DNA of 64,000 nt, from NCBI RefSeq assembly GCF_003590795.1, contig NZ_QYUL01000001.1, positions 1,939,001-2,003,000 on the forward strand. The letters run 5' to 3'. Origin of the DNA: Azospirillum cavernae. GTDB taxonomy: Bacteria > Pseudomonadota > Alphaproteobacteria > Azospirillales > Azospirillaceae. The position numbers and the translations under genes were made by a program. Below are positions 11,563 to 19,322 of this stretch, one piece after another; within the stretch, counting starts at the first letter, position 1, and each line of letters begins with the position of its first letter. The notes under the pieces were generated by a model, which saw only the letters and a list, made by a program, of their open reading frames with translations, was not told the DNA's origin and did not search any database.

Positions 11563-12539
11563 CCGCTCGCAATGGCGCGGCGTCCGAATCGCCTGCCCCG
11601 ACTCTCGGCTTCTCCGCGCAAGCGGACGTTCAGGACGCGCTGGTCCACTGGTTGCGTTGGATGGAGAGCGAGCGCACGCTGTCGCCGCACACCCGCGCCG
11701 CCTACAGCGCCGATTTGGGCGAATTCCTGACCTTCCTCACCGATTATCGCGGCGGTCAACCGCCGTCGCTGAACGATCTGAGCGATTTGAAGGCCGGGGA
11801 TTTCCGGGCGTGGCTGTCGCGCCTGTCGATGGATGGGCTGATCGGGGCCAGCCGGGCGCGCAAGCTGGCCTCGCTGCGCAATCTGTTCCGTTGGCTGGAC
11901 CGCAGCGGGCGGCTGCACAACCCGGCCATCGCCAGCCTGTCCACCCCGAAGGTCAAGCGCCCCCTGCCCCGCCCGTTGACCGAGATCGACGCCGACCGCT
12001 TCCTGAACGAAAGCGAGTTGGACCGCGACGACCATTGGATCGGCAAGCGCGACCGCGCCCTCTACACCCTGCTCTATGGTTGCGGCCTGCGCATTTCCGA
12101 GGCGCTGGGGTTGGCCCGCAAGGACGCGCCGCTGACCGACACGCTGCGCGTCACCGGCAAGGGTCGCAAGGAACGGATGATCCCGGTGCTTCCGGCGGTC
12201 AGCGAGGCGATCCGCGCCTATCTCGACGTCTGCCCCTTCACGCTGGCCCCGGACGGCCCGCTCTTCGTCGGCGCGCGCGGCGGACGGCTGCACGCCAGCA
12301 TCGCCCAGCACCAGATGCAAAAGCTGCGCGGCCTGATGGGCCTGCCCGACAGCGCCACCCCACACGCGCTGCGCCACAGCTTCGCCACCCATCTGCTGGC
12401 CGACGGCGGCGATCTGCGGTCGATCCAGGATTTGTTGGGCCACGCCTCGCTCTCCACGACCGCGCGTTACACGGATCTGGAGAACGAGCAGTTGATGAAC
12501 GTCTACCGTTCGGCCCATCCACGGGCGCGCAAGGGGTAG
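11559..12539 (+). CDS. xerC: Site-specific tyrosine recombinase XerC
   Basis: A 326-residue tyrosine recombinase that, with XerD, resolves chromosome dimers at dif. The N-terminal SAM-like core-binding domain (about 20-130) is followed by the catalytic domain with Arg in CGLRISEALGL, Lys in GKGRKER, HALRHSFATH, HAS in LLGHASLSTTARYT and the nucleophilic Tyr in ARYTDL. I place the start at GTG 11559: it overlaps the DUF484 stop by 4 bp and has TGGAG nine bases upstream. A TTG 18 bases earlier also keeps the frame but has no better signal. XerC and XerD are hard to separate by sequence; the DUF484 partner points to XerC. Confidence 0.95.
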   Translation: MTARNGAASESPAPTLGFSAQADVQDALVHWLRWMESERTLSPHTRAAYSADLGEFLTFLTDYRGGQPPSLNDLSDLKAGDFRAWLSRLSMDGLIGASRARKLASLRNLFRWLDRSGRLHNPAIASLSTPKVKRPLPRPLTEIDADRFLNESELDRDDHWIGKRDRALYTLLYGCGLRISEALGLARKDAPLTDTLRVTGKGRKERMIPVLPAVSEAIRAYLDVCPFTLAPDGPLFVGARGGRLHASIAQHQMQKLRGLMGLPDSATPHALRHSFATHLLADGGDLRSIQDLLGHASLSTTARYTDLENEQLMNVYRSAHPRARKG

Positions 12540-12717
12540 GCGCACCTATGGGTTAAGCGGCGTTTTCCGCAACGCTGATCCCCGTTCAGCGCACGCGCCA
12601 TTGACGCGCCATTCACCAACGCGCCCATCGCCATTCACCCGAAAAACGGACTGTTCCCCTCGCCAACAATAACGAGCGGCGCCGCCAACCCGCGCCGCAG
12701 GGCTTGGAGAACACCAC

Positions 12718-13788
12718 GTGACGATGACCAAATTCGCCAGCGCGCTCGCCGTCTGCACCGCCTTGCTGACCAGCGCCGTCGCCTTCGCCCAGGACAAGCT
12801 GCCCAACGTCACCATCCTGGCCACCGGCGGCACCATCGCCGGGACGGGCGCCACCAGCACGACGACCATCGGCTACACCGCCGCCAAGGTCGGCGTCGAG
12901 CGGTTGATCGAAGCGGTGCCGGAGCTGAAGAAGGTCGCCAACGTCAAGGGCGAGCAGGTCTTCCAGATCGCCAGCGAGAACATGACCAACGACCATTGGC
13001 TGAAGCTGGCCAAGCGGGTCAACGAGCTGTTGGCGCAATCGGACGTGGACGGCATCGTCATCACCCACGGCACCGACACCATCGAGGAAACCGCCTATTT
13101 CCTCAACCTGACGGTCAAGAGCGCGAAGCCGGTGGTCATCGTCGGCGCCATGCGCCCGTCCACCGCCATCAGCGCCGACGGCCCGGTCAACCTCTACAAC
13201 GCCGTGACTCTGGCGGGCAGCAAGGACGCCGTCGGCAAGGGCGTTCTGGTTTCGCTGAACGACCAGATCAACGCCGGTCGCGACGTGACCAAGACCAACA
13301 CCTCGACCGCCGACACCTTCCGCACGCCGGAACTGGGCTTCCTCGGCTACATGCAGGACAACAAGGCGCATTTCTACCGCCAGGTCATCCGCAAGCACAC
13401 CGCCGAGACGGAGTTCGACGTCAGCAAGCTCGACAGCCTGCCGCAGGTTGACATCGTCTATGGCTACGCCAACAACAACCGCGTCGCGCTCGACGCCTTC
13501 GTGAAGGCCGGGGCCAAGGGCATCATCCACGCCGGCGTCGGCGACGGCAGCCTGTCCAACGCGATGAAGCCCGGTCTGGTCGAGGCCCGCAAGGCGGGCG
13601 TCCTGATCGTCCGCTCGTCGCGCGTCGGCAACGGCATCGTCGCCCGCAACGGCGAAGCCAACGACGACGAGCTGGATTTCGTGGTCAGCGACACGCTGAA
13701 CGCCCAAAAGGCCCGCATCCTGCTGATGCTCGCCCTGACCAAGACCACCGACAGCAAGGCGATCCAGAAGCTGTTCTACACGTATTGA
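12718..13788 (+). CDS. ansB: Type II (periplasmic) L-asparaginase
   Basis: Hydrolyses asparagine (and often glutamine) to the acid plus ammonia in the periplasm. It has 356 residues including a signal peptide (about residues 1-25, cleaved after AVAFA). The two catalytic threonine motifs are present: ATGGTIAGTG near 36-45 and ITHGTDTIEETAYF near 117-130. YFLNLT and GAMRPSTAISADGPVNLYNA are typical of the type II enzymes. The start chosen is GTG 12718, eight bases after GGAG; an ATG two codons later (12724) is equally in frame. It stands alone and ends in a terminator-like hairpin. Substrate preference (Asn or Gln) is not certain. Confidence 0.93.
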   Translation: MTMTKFASALAVCTALLTSAVAFAQDKLPNVTILATGGTIAGTGATSTTTIGYTAAKVGVERLIEAVPELKKVANVKGEQVFQIASENMTNDHWLKLAKRVNELLAQSDVDGIVITHGTDTIEETAYFLNLTVKSAKPVVIVGAMRPSTAISADGPVNLYNAVTLAGSKDAVGKGVLVSLNDQINAGRDVTKTNTSTADTFRTPELGFLGYMQDNKAHFYRQVIRKHTAETEFDVSKLDSLPQVDIVYGYANNNRVALDAFVKAGAKGIIHAGVGDGSLSNAMKPGLVEARKAGVLIVRSSRVGNGIVARNGEANDDELDFVVSDTLNAQKARILLMLALTKTTDSKAIQKLFYTY

Positions 13789-13826
13789 TCGGTTTGCCGA
13801 CGGATCGGTTGATCCTCGGATAATGC

Positions 13827-13871
13827 CGGGCGGGCGCGGTGGGAAACCACTCGCCTGCCCGTTGTCGTTTT
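13827..13871 (+). terminator. Intrinsic terminator after asparaginase
   Basis: A GC-rich stem of about 15 bp with one mismatch and one bulge (CGGGCGGGCG paired with CCTGCCCG) closes over a GAAA loop and is followed by TTGTCGTTTT. It lies 38 bases past the asparaginase stop. Confidence 0.75.
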
Positions 13872-13892
13872 GGAGTGTTTGGGTGGGGATTT

Positions 13893-14082
13893 GACACCGA
13901 TGAACACAGATGGACACAGATTTTTAAGATGAACTGGAATGCTGCGCTTGTTTTCAGATATTAGAAATAGGCCGTGACCTAATACTTTGATTTTAAAGAT
14001 CATCAAAACAACACCTATCGAATCACAGAAAATATTCGACGTTCATCTTTTAAATCTGTGTTTATCTGTGTTCATCGGTGTC
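13893..14082. repeat. MITE-like element with 42-bp imperfect terminal inverted repeats
   Basis: Two 42-base arms, 13893-13934 and 14041-14082, are inverted copies that match at 38 of 42 positions. Each outer end starts GACACCGATGAACACAGAT. The 106 bases between them are AT-rich (37 G or C by hand count, about 35%) in a region otherwise strongly GC-rich, and encode nothing credible. No target-site duplication of more than a few bases is obvious. It sits between two convergent genes, directly flanked by a terminator on each side. It could be a non-autonomous transposon remnant or a large extragenic palindrome; the CACAGATGxACACAGAT motif occurs as an interspersed repeat in many unrelated bacterial genomes as far as I know. 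Confidence 0.75.
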
Positions 14083-14093
14083 AAAAAACAAAA

Positions 14094-14133
14094 CGCCCGC
14101 CCTCCCCGCCATATCGGCAAGGAAGAGCGGGCG
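14094..14133 (-). terminator. Intrinsic terminator after lpd
   Basis: On the minus strand, CGCCCGCTCTTCC pairs with GGGGAGGGCGGGCG with two G-T or mismatched positions, and the hairpin is followed by TTTTGTTTTTT. It lies about 35 bases beyond the lpd stop and abuts the inverted-repeat element. Confidence 0.75.
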
Positions 14134-14166
14134 TTGTTCACCTCAGCCCTCTGACCGGATGCCCGA

Positions 14167-15567
14167 TCAGATGTGCAGCGGCCGACCGTCCACCGCCAGC
14201 GCGGCTTCCTTCACCGCTTCCGACAGGGTCGGGTGGGCGTGGCAAGTGCGGGCGATGTCTTCGGACGACGCGCTGAACTCCATGGCCAGCACCAGCTCGC
14301 CGATCAATTCCGACGCGTTCGGACCCAGCAGATGGACGCCCAGCACCTTGTCGGTCGTGGCGTCGGCCAGGATCTTCACGAAGCCGTCGGTGTTGCCGCC
14401 CGCGCGGGCGCGGCCGTTGGCGGTGAAGGGGAATTTGCCGGTGCGGTAGGCGATTCCCGCCGCCTTCAGCTCCTCTTCCGTCTTGCCGACGGAGGCGATC
14501 TCCGGCCAGGTGTAGACGACGCCGGGGACGAGGTCGTGGTTGACGTGGCTCTTCTGCCCGGCCAACTGCTCGGCCAGCGCGACGCCTTCCTCTTCGGCCT
14601 TGTGGGCCAGCATCGGGCCTTCCACCACGTCGCCGATGGCGTAGATGCCCGGCACGTTGGTTTCAAAATGCTTGCCGATCTTGACGCGGCCCCGGTTGTC
14701 CAGCTCGACGCCGATTTTGTCCAGACCCAGACCCTGGGTGAAGGCACGGCGACCGATGGCGACCAGCACCACGTCGGCCTCGACCGTTTCCGCCGCGCCG
14801 CCCGCCGCCGGTTCGACCGTCAACGACACGCCCGCGTCGCTGACCGTCGCGCCCGTGACCTTGGCCCCCAGCTTGAAGGTCATGCCCTGCTTGGCGAAGA
14901 TGCGCTGCGACTGCTTGGAAAGCTCGCCGTCCATCGTCGGCAGGATGCGGTCGAGATACTCGATGACCGTGACCTTCGCGCCCAGACGGCCCCAGACCGA
15001 ACCCAGTTCCAACCCGATCACACCGCCGCCGATGACGACCAGACGCTTGGGCACCTCCGGCAGCTCCAGGGCGCCGGTGGAGGAGACGATTTTCTTCTCG
15101 TCGATGGCGATGCCGGGCAGCGGGGTGACTTCCGAGCCGGTGGCGATGACGATGGCCTTCGACGCGGTGATCGCGCCGACGCCCTCAACCTCGACCGTCG
15201 TGCCGGACGTGATGGTCCCGGCGCCCTTCAGCCACGTCACCTTGTTCTTCTTGAACAGGAATTCGATGCCGCCGGTGTTGTCCTTAACGACCTTGTCCTT
15301 GTGCGCCAGCATGCCGGGCAGGTCGAGTTCGACGCCGCCGATCTTGATGCCGAACTTGGCCAACCCGTGGGCCGCTTCCTCGAACTTCTCCGACGCCGCC
15401 AGCAGCGCCTTGGAGGGGATGCAGCCGACGTTCAGGCAGGTGCCGCCCAACGCGGACCGCTTTTCCACGCAGGCGACCTTGAACCCAAGTTGGGCCGCGC
15501 GGATCGCGCAGACATACCCGCCGGGACCGCCGCCAACGACGACGACATCAAAAGTGCTTTCAGCCAT
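14167..15567 (-). CDS. lpdA: Dihydrolipoamide dehydrogenase (E3)
   Basis: FAD-dependent E3 component that reoxidises lipoyl groups of 2-oxoacid dehydrogenase or glycine cleavage complexes with NAD+. It has 466 residues. FAD-binding VVGGGPGGYVCAIRAAQLG is at the N-terminus, the redox-active disulfide is in GGTCLNVGCIPSK near residue 42-54, the NAD-binding GGGVIGLELGSVWGRLG near 181, FAD motif GIYAIGDVVEGPMLAHKAEE near 308, and the dimer-interface HAHPTLSEAVKEAAL at the C-terminus. The frame is open to 15696, but ATG 15567 gives the normal N-terminus and has GGAAGGAAG seven bases upstream. It is not next to E1/E2 genes in this window. Confidence 0.95.
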   Translation of the reverse strand: MAESTFDVVVVGGGPGGYVCAIRAAQLGFKVACVEKRSALGGTCLNVGCIPSKALLAASEKFEEAAHGLAKFGIKIGGVELDLPGMLAHKDKVVKDNTGGIEFLFKKNKVTWLKGAGTITSGTTVEVEGVGAITASKAIVIATGSEVTPLPGIAIDEKKIVSSTGALELPEVPKRLVVIGGGVIGLELGSVWGRLGAKVTVIEYLDRILPTMDGELSKQSQRIFAKQGMTFKLGAKVTGATVSDAGVSLTVEPAAGGAAETVEADVVLVAIGRRAFTQGLGLDKIGVELDNRGRVKIGKHFETNVPGIYAIGDVVEGPMLAHKAEEEGVALAEQLAGQKSHVNHDLVPGVVYTWPEIASVGKTEEELKAAGIAYRTGKFPFTANGRARAGGNTDGFVKILADATTDKVLGVHLLGPNASELIGELVLAMEFSASSEDIARTCHAHPTLSEAVKEAALAVDGRPLHI

Positions 15568-15874
15568 GAGAGGCTTCCTTCCGCCAGTCTTGCTCGTTGC
15601 CAAAAGCCGTCCCGTCCAGCGGGGAGGGCCGCGCGGCGATATATGCCCGCCCGCGCGCCGACTGGCAACGGGACACTTCGTCCCGCCCCCCGCCAAGCGG
15701 ATTCAGACACCCCCCGACCATCGGCCTAGCCGCAAAGATCCAAGCTGCGCCACTTGTGGTTTTTACAACCATGGTTATTGTATTATTTCCGTAACTTGAC
15801 CCTGTTCAGAGCCTGTGCAAACACGGCATCATAGGCCGTATACGGTCGCTGATCGGGGGTTCGAGGCGCAAGCC
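15568..15874. other. Divergent intergenic region lpd / CYTH-CHAD gene
   Basis: About 307 bases without a gene between two divergent starts. The half nearer lpd is GC-rich; 15755-15800 is AT-rich and contains the perfect palindrome AACCATGGTT at 15767-15776 inside a wider imperfect dyad (TACAA on one side, ATTGTA on the other). This is the most likely place for promoters of the CYTH-CHAD/ParA pair, and the dyad could be an operator, but no clear -35/-10 pair stands out. Confidence 0.35.
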
Positions 15875-17479
15875 ATGGCTGAAGCGGACATCAACCGCGA
15901 GACGGAACTCAAGCTCGCCGCGCGGCCGGAGGATCTGGCGATCCTGCGCGCCGCCCCCGCCATCACCGGGCGGGCGGTTGGGCCGGAATCGGTCCGAACG
16001 CTCGAAAGCACCTATTACGACACGCCAGACCGGCGGTTGGCGGAGCGGCTGGCCACCTTGCGGGTCCGCAAGACCGGCGACGGTTTCGTGCAAACCGTCA
16101 AATCCGCGCCGGAGGCCGACGGGCTGGCGCGCGGCGAATGGGAATGCGCGCTTCCCTCCGCCCAACCCGACCTGACCCTGATCGCCGATTCCGAGGCGCT
16201 GGCTCTGCTTGGCCCGCTCAGCGACTCGGAGCTGGAGCCGGTCTTCACCTCGTACATTGAGCGCGTCACGGTCGAGGTTCGACTCGGCGGCGGGGCGACC
16301 GCCTCGCTGATCGAAATCGCCTTCGACCAGGGCGAGGTGCGCCTGCCCGATGGCCGCGCCACCCCGGTGTGCGAGATTGAGCTGGAGCTGAAAAGCGGCT
16401 CCCCGGCGGCCCTGTTCGATCTGGGGCTGGAGTTGGCGGCGCTCGCGCCGCTGCGGCTGGAGGTGCGGACCAAGGCGGCGCGCGGCTACGCGCTGGCGGC
16501 GGGCGAAAGCGACCTGTCGGCCAAGGCGGAAAAGCTGACGCTGGATCCCGACATCACGGTCGAAGGGGCGGTGGCCCGCATCGTTCGCGCCTGCGTCACC
16601 CATCTGGCGGCGAACGAGGCGGTGACGCTGACCGGCGACGATCCCGAAGGCGTGCATCAGATGCGGGTGGCGCTGCGCCGCCTGCGCTCGGCCATCGCGC
16701 TGTTCCGGCCCTTTGTGCCGACTCCGCAATATCTCTGGTTGGTCGGCGAAATCAAATGGCTGGCGGGCAGCCTTGGCCCGGCGCGCGATTGGGACGTGTT
16801 CGCCACCGAACTGCTGGCCCCGGTGCGCGACGCCTTCCACCGCGCCGACGGCCACGGCCACGCGGTGGTCGAGGACATCGACGCGTTGGCCGCCGCCGCC
16901 GAGGCCCGGCGGTTGCGCGCCTATGTGACGGCGCGCGAGGCCGTCGGCTCCCCCCGCTACACCGCTTTCCTGCTCGGCCTGGGCGCTTGGGTGGAAAAGC
17001 GCGGCTGGCGTGACCAGCCGGTCAGCGAGGAATCGGTGCGCCTGTTCGAGCCGGTGGTCGGGCTGGCCGATCATCTTCTGGAAAAGCTCAACCGCAAGTC
17101 CAAGCGCGCCGGACAGGGCTTCGCCCATCTGCCGGTCGCCCAGCGCCACCAACTGCGCATCGCCTTGAAAAAGCTGCGCTACGCGGCGGAGTTCTTCCGC
17201 AGCCTGTATGACGACAAGCCGGTGCGCCGTTATCTGCAAGATCTGGCCGCCATGCAGGACGCGCTGGGCCATCTGAACGACGTGGCGACCGCGACGCGGC
17301 TGCTGCATGAGTTGCACGAGGACGGCAGCCATTCCCTGCCCGGCGAGCCGCGCGCGGCGGGCATCGTCATCGGCTGGCACGCGCGCGGGGTGTCCGACAC
17401 CGAAGCGCCGCTGGTCGCCCTGTGGCATGAGTTCCTCGACGCCAAGCGCTTCTGGTCGAAGCCCGATCCGGTGGTGTAG
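15875..17479 (+). CDS. CYTH and CHAD domain protein
   Basis: A 534-residue two-domain protein. The N-terminal CYTH (triphosphate tunnel metalloenzyme) domain opens with the ExExK motif (RETELKL near residues 8-14), followed by TYYDTPDRRLAERLATLRVRK, and spans roughly 1-200. The C-terminal CHAD domain (about 220-530) has the conserved histidine/arginine helix HQMRVALRRLRSAIALFRP. CYTH enzymes hydrolyse inorganic triphosphate; CHAD domains bind polyphosphate granules, so a role in polyphosphate metabolism is the family-based guess. The frame is open from GTG 15815, but ATG 15875 starts just before the domain. The ParA-like gene follows 9 bp downstream. Confidence 0.92.
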   Translation: MAEADINRETELKLAARPEDLAILRAAPAITGRAVGPESVRTLESTYYDTPDRRLAERLATLRVRKTGDGFVQTVKSAPEADGLARGEWECALPSAQPDLTLIADSEALALLGPLSDSELEPVFTSYIERVTVEVRLGGGATASLIEIAFDQGEVRLPDGRATPVCEIELELKSGSPAALFDLGLELAALAPLRLEVRTKAARGYALAAGESDLSAKAEKLTLDPDITVEGAVARIVRACVTHLAANEAVTLTGDDPEGVHQMRVALRRLRSAIALFRPFVPTPQYLWLVGEIKWLAGSLGPARDWDVFATELLAPVRDAFHRADGHGHAVVEDIDALAAAAEARRLRAYVTAREAVGSPRYTAFLLGLGAWVEKRGWRDQPVSEESVRLFEPVVGLADHLLEKLNRKSKRAGQGFAHLPVAQRHQLRIALKKLRYAAEFFRSLYDDKPVRRYLQDLAAMQDALGHLNDVATATRLLHELHEDGSHSLPGEPRAAGIVIGWHARGVSDTEAPLVALWHEFLDAKRFWSKPDPVV

Positions 17480-17488
17480 GCTCCCGCG

Positions 17489-18112
17489 ATGCTCACGATC
17501 CTCGTCGCCAACATCAAGGGTGGTTGCGGCAAGACCACCCTTGCCACCCACCTCGCCGCCGCGTCAGCGGTCGCGGGCCTGTCCACCGTGCTGGCCGACG
17601 TGGACCGCCAGCACTCTTCGCTCGGCTGGCTGGAGCGGCGCCCGGACACGGCGCCGCGCGTGGTCGGCGTCGATTGGGCGAAGGACATCACCGACATTCC
17701 GCGCGGCTACCGCCGTCTGGTGATCGACGCCCCCGCCGCGCTGAAAACCAAGCAGATCGAGGATCTGGTCAAGATGGCCGACCTCGTCGTTCTGCCCGTC
17801 CTGCCCGGCGCCTTTGACGAGCAGGCCACGCAACGCTTCCTCGGCAAGCTGGACGAGTTGAAATCCATCGCCAAGCACAAGAAGGCGGTGGCGGTGGTCG
17901 GCAACCGGGTGCGCGCCCGCACCAAGGCCGCCGACCGGCTCGACCAGTTTCTCGGCGGCATCGGCCATCAGGTGGTGGCGCGTCTGCGCGACAGCCAGAT
18001 TTACGCCGACGCGGCGGCGACCGGCCTCAGCCTGTTCGACATGCCGGGCAAGCGCGCCGCCGAACACCGCAGCGATTGGGCGCCGTTGTTGGGCTGCATC
18101 GACGGGGTTTGA
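17489..18112 (+). CDS. Orphan ParA/MinD-type ATPase
   Basis: A 207-residue deviant-Walker ATPase. The N-terminus carries the ParA P-loop NIKGGCGKTT (residues 8-17) with the signature lysine, Walker A' as LADVDRQHSS near 35, and Walker B as RRLVIDAPAAL near 80. It is shorter than chromosomal ParA and lacks a DNA-binding N-terminal extension; no parB-like gene is beside it. Spacing of 9 bp to the CYTH-CHAD gene suggests co-transcription. ParA orphans of this size often position a protein complex (for example polyphosphate or storage granules, or chemoreceptors); with a CHAD partner, granule positioning is a testable idea, not a demonstrated role. Confidence 0.88.
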   Translation: MLTILVANIKGGCGKTTLATHLAAASAVAGLSTVLADVDRQHSSLGWLERRPDTAPRVVGVDWAKDITDIPRGYRRLVIDAPAALKTKQIEDLVKMADLVVLPVLPGAFDEQATQRFLGKLDELKSIAKHKKAVAVVGNRVRARTKAADRLDQFLGGIGHQVVARLRDSQIYADAAATGLSLFDMPGKRAAEHRSDWAPLLGCIDGV

Positions 18113-18139
18113 GCGAGTCCGCCGGGCGCCCGGCGGCGA

Positions 18140-18910
18140 TCATCCGGCCACACGCGCCACGATGAACAGATGCCGGGTCGGCACCAGCGTGTTGCCATAG
18201 GGATGTTCTGGATAGGCCGCCTCCAACCGCCCGCGATAGGCGGCGAGGAATTGATCGAGATCCGGCCCGTCCAGGCGATCCATCACCGGCGTCAGCGCCG
18301 CCGCACGCAACCATTGCAGGATCGGCGTGTCGCCGCTCAGGACGTGGTGATACTCGGTTTCCCACAAATCAACCGACACCGCCAACGGGCTGAGCCAGTC
18401 GTAGTAATCCTGCGCGCCATGCTGCGCCATTGGCTTCAGGGCGTCGGTCAGACGCTCCGCCCACGGGCCGTCGGCGGCGGTGTCGAGCAGCAGACGGTGG
18501 GCCGCCTGCTCTTGCGGGCGCGGCAGGGCCACCGCCAGCACGCCGCCGGGGGCCAGACATTGCAGAAACTCCGGGAAGATCCGTTCGTGATTCTCGACCC
18601 GCTGCAACCCGCTGTCGGAGATCAGCAACTCCACCGGCCAATGCGGGCGCCAGTCGGTCAAGTCGGCGTCCAGGTAACGGACCCGCGATGGAACGCTCTG
18701 CGCCCAGCGCAGCATGCCGGGGGAATTGTCCACCCCCAGAACGTCGGCCTGCGGCCAATGCGCCGCCAGCAGACGGGACAGATGCCCACCGCCACAGCCC
18801 AAATCAATGATCGCGGTCGGAGTGGCGACCGGAAGCGCCGAGACCAAATCGAACACCGGACGGCGGCGCATCGCGTCCAACGCGTTGAAAGACGAGCGAT
18901 CCCATGACAT
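18140..18910 (-). CDS. tam: Trans-aconitate 2-methyltransferase-like methyltransferase
   Basis: A 256-residue SAM-dependent class I methyltransferase. Motif I is IIDLGCGGGHLSRLLA (about 34-49), followed by the acidic VLGVDNSPGML and DADLTDWRP of motif II, and LAPGGVLAVALPRPQEQ in motif III. The overall pattern (WDRSSFNALDAMRRRPVFDL at the start, LFIVARVAG at the end, AYYD-like DYYDWLSP in the middle) follows E. coli Tam, which methylates trans-aconitate. The upstream extension to 19003 is unlikely; ATG 18910 sits at the family N-terminus with a purine-rich stretch before it. Substrate is inferred only. Confidence 0.82.
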   Translation of the reverse strand: MSWDRSSFNALDAMRRRPVFDLVSALPVATPTAIIDLGCGGGHLSRLLAAHWPQADVLGVDNSPGMLRWAQSVPSRVRYLDADLTDWRPHWPVELLISDSGLQRVENHERIFPEFLQCLAPGGVLAVALPRPQEQAAHRLLLDTAADGPWAERLTDALKPMAQHGAQDYYDWLSPLAVSVDLWETEYHHVLSGDTPILQWLRAAALTPVMDRLDGPDLDQFLAAYRGRLEAAYPEHPYGNTLVPTRHLFIVARVAG

Positions 18911-18931
18911 GGCGGCCCCCCCTTTTGGGGT

Positions 18932-18993
18932 CGGGCCGCCGGGGCGGCGGCCCGATGCGCCGATTTTCAACCGCCCACGGCCAAAGGCCGTGG
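18932..18993 (-). terminator. Two hairpins between small membrane protein gene and tam
   Basis: On the minus strand, just past the stop of the small membrane protein gene, CCACGGCC and GGCCGTGG form an 8-bp stem with a 3-base loop (18975-18993), followed by a short TTGAAAA. A second perfect 9-bp stem, CGGGCCGCC with GGCGGCCCG, lies at 18932-18954. Together they fit a terminator or attenuator ahead of tam; T runs are weak. Confidence 0.45.
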
Positions 18994-19006
18994 TTGCGGC
19001 CAACCG

Positions 19007-19195
19007 TCAGTGAGCGGCGTCCAAACGGTCGTAGTGACGGCTGATGGCGGAGAAGATGTAGGCCACGCAGCCCAGGAAAATCAGAATGCCGCCGACGGCG
19101 AACGCGTCATCCGAAGCGCGCGAGGAGGCCAGAAGCCCGACAAACGCCATGATGCCCGCGATCACGGGCGACACCCAACCACCGATAGCCTTCAC
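19007..19195 (-). CDS. Small two-helix membrane protein
   Basis: A 62-residue protein with two hydrophobic segments: GWVSPVIAGIMAFVGLLAS (about 6-24) and AFAVGGILIFLGCVAYIFSAI (about 32-52), separated by a short polar SRASDD loop, ending in RHYDRLDAAH. The start is GTG 19195, preceded by a purine-rich GGAAGGAAGCAGGGAC. The larger frame that runs to 19456 has no coding character upstream. I do not recognise the family. It lies 127 bp from the end of the histidine kinase gene and is separated from tam by hairpins. Confidence 0.65.
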   Translation of the reverse strand: MKAIGGWVSPVIAGIMAFVGLLASSRASDDAFAVGGILIFLGCVAYIFSAISRHYDRLDAAH

Positions 19196-19322
19196 GTCCC
19201 TGCTTCCTTCCAAATGAGCGGCCCGAGGGCCGTTGCGTGACGCGTTTTCCGCGCACCTCGGTCGGAGGAGATCGGCGAACGCTTTCGATCTGAACCAATT
19301 TTGCGGAAGAATGCCCACAAAC

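Noticed and set aside
13776..14006. A 76-residue frame in the inverted-repeat element
   Set aside because: It is formed by the AT-rich interior and the arm sequence, and has no protein features.
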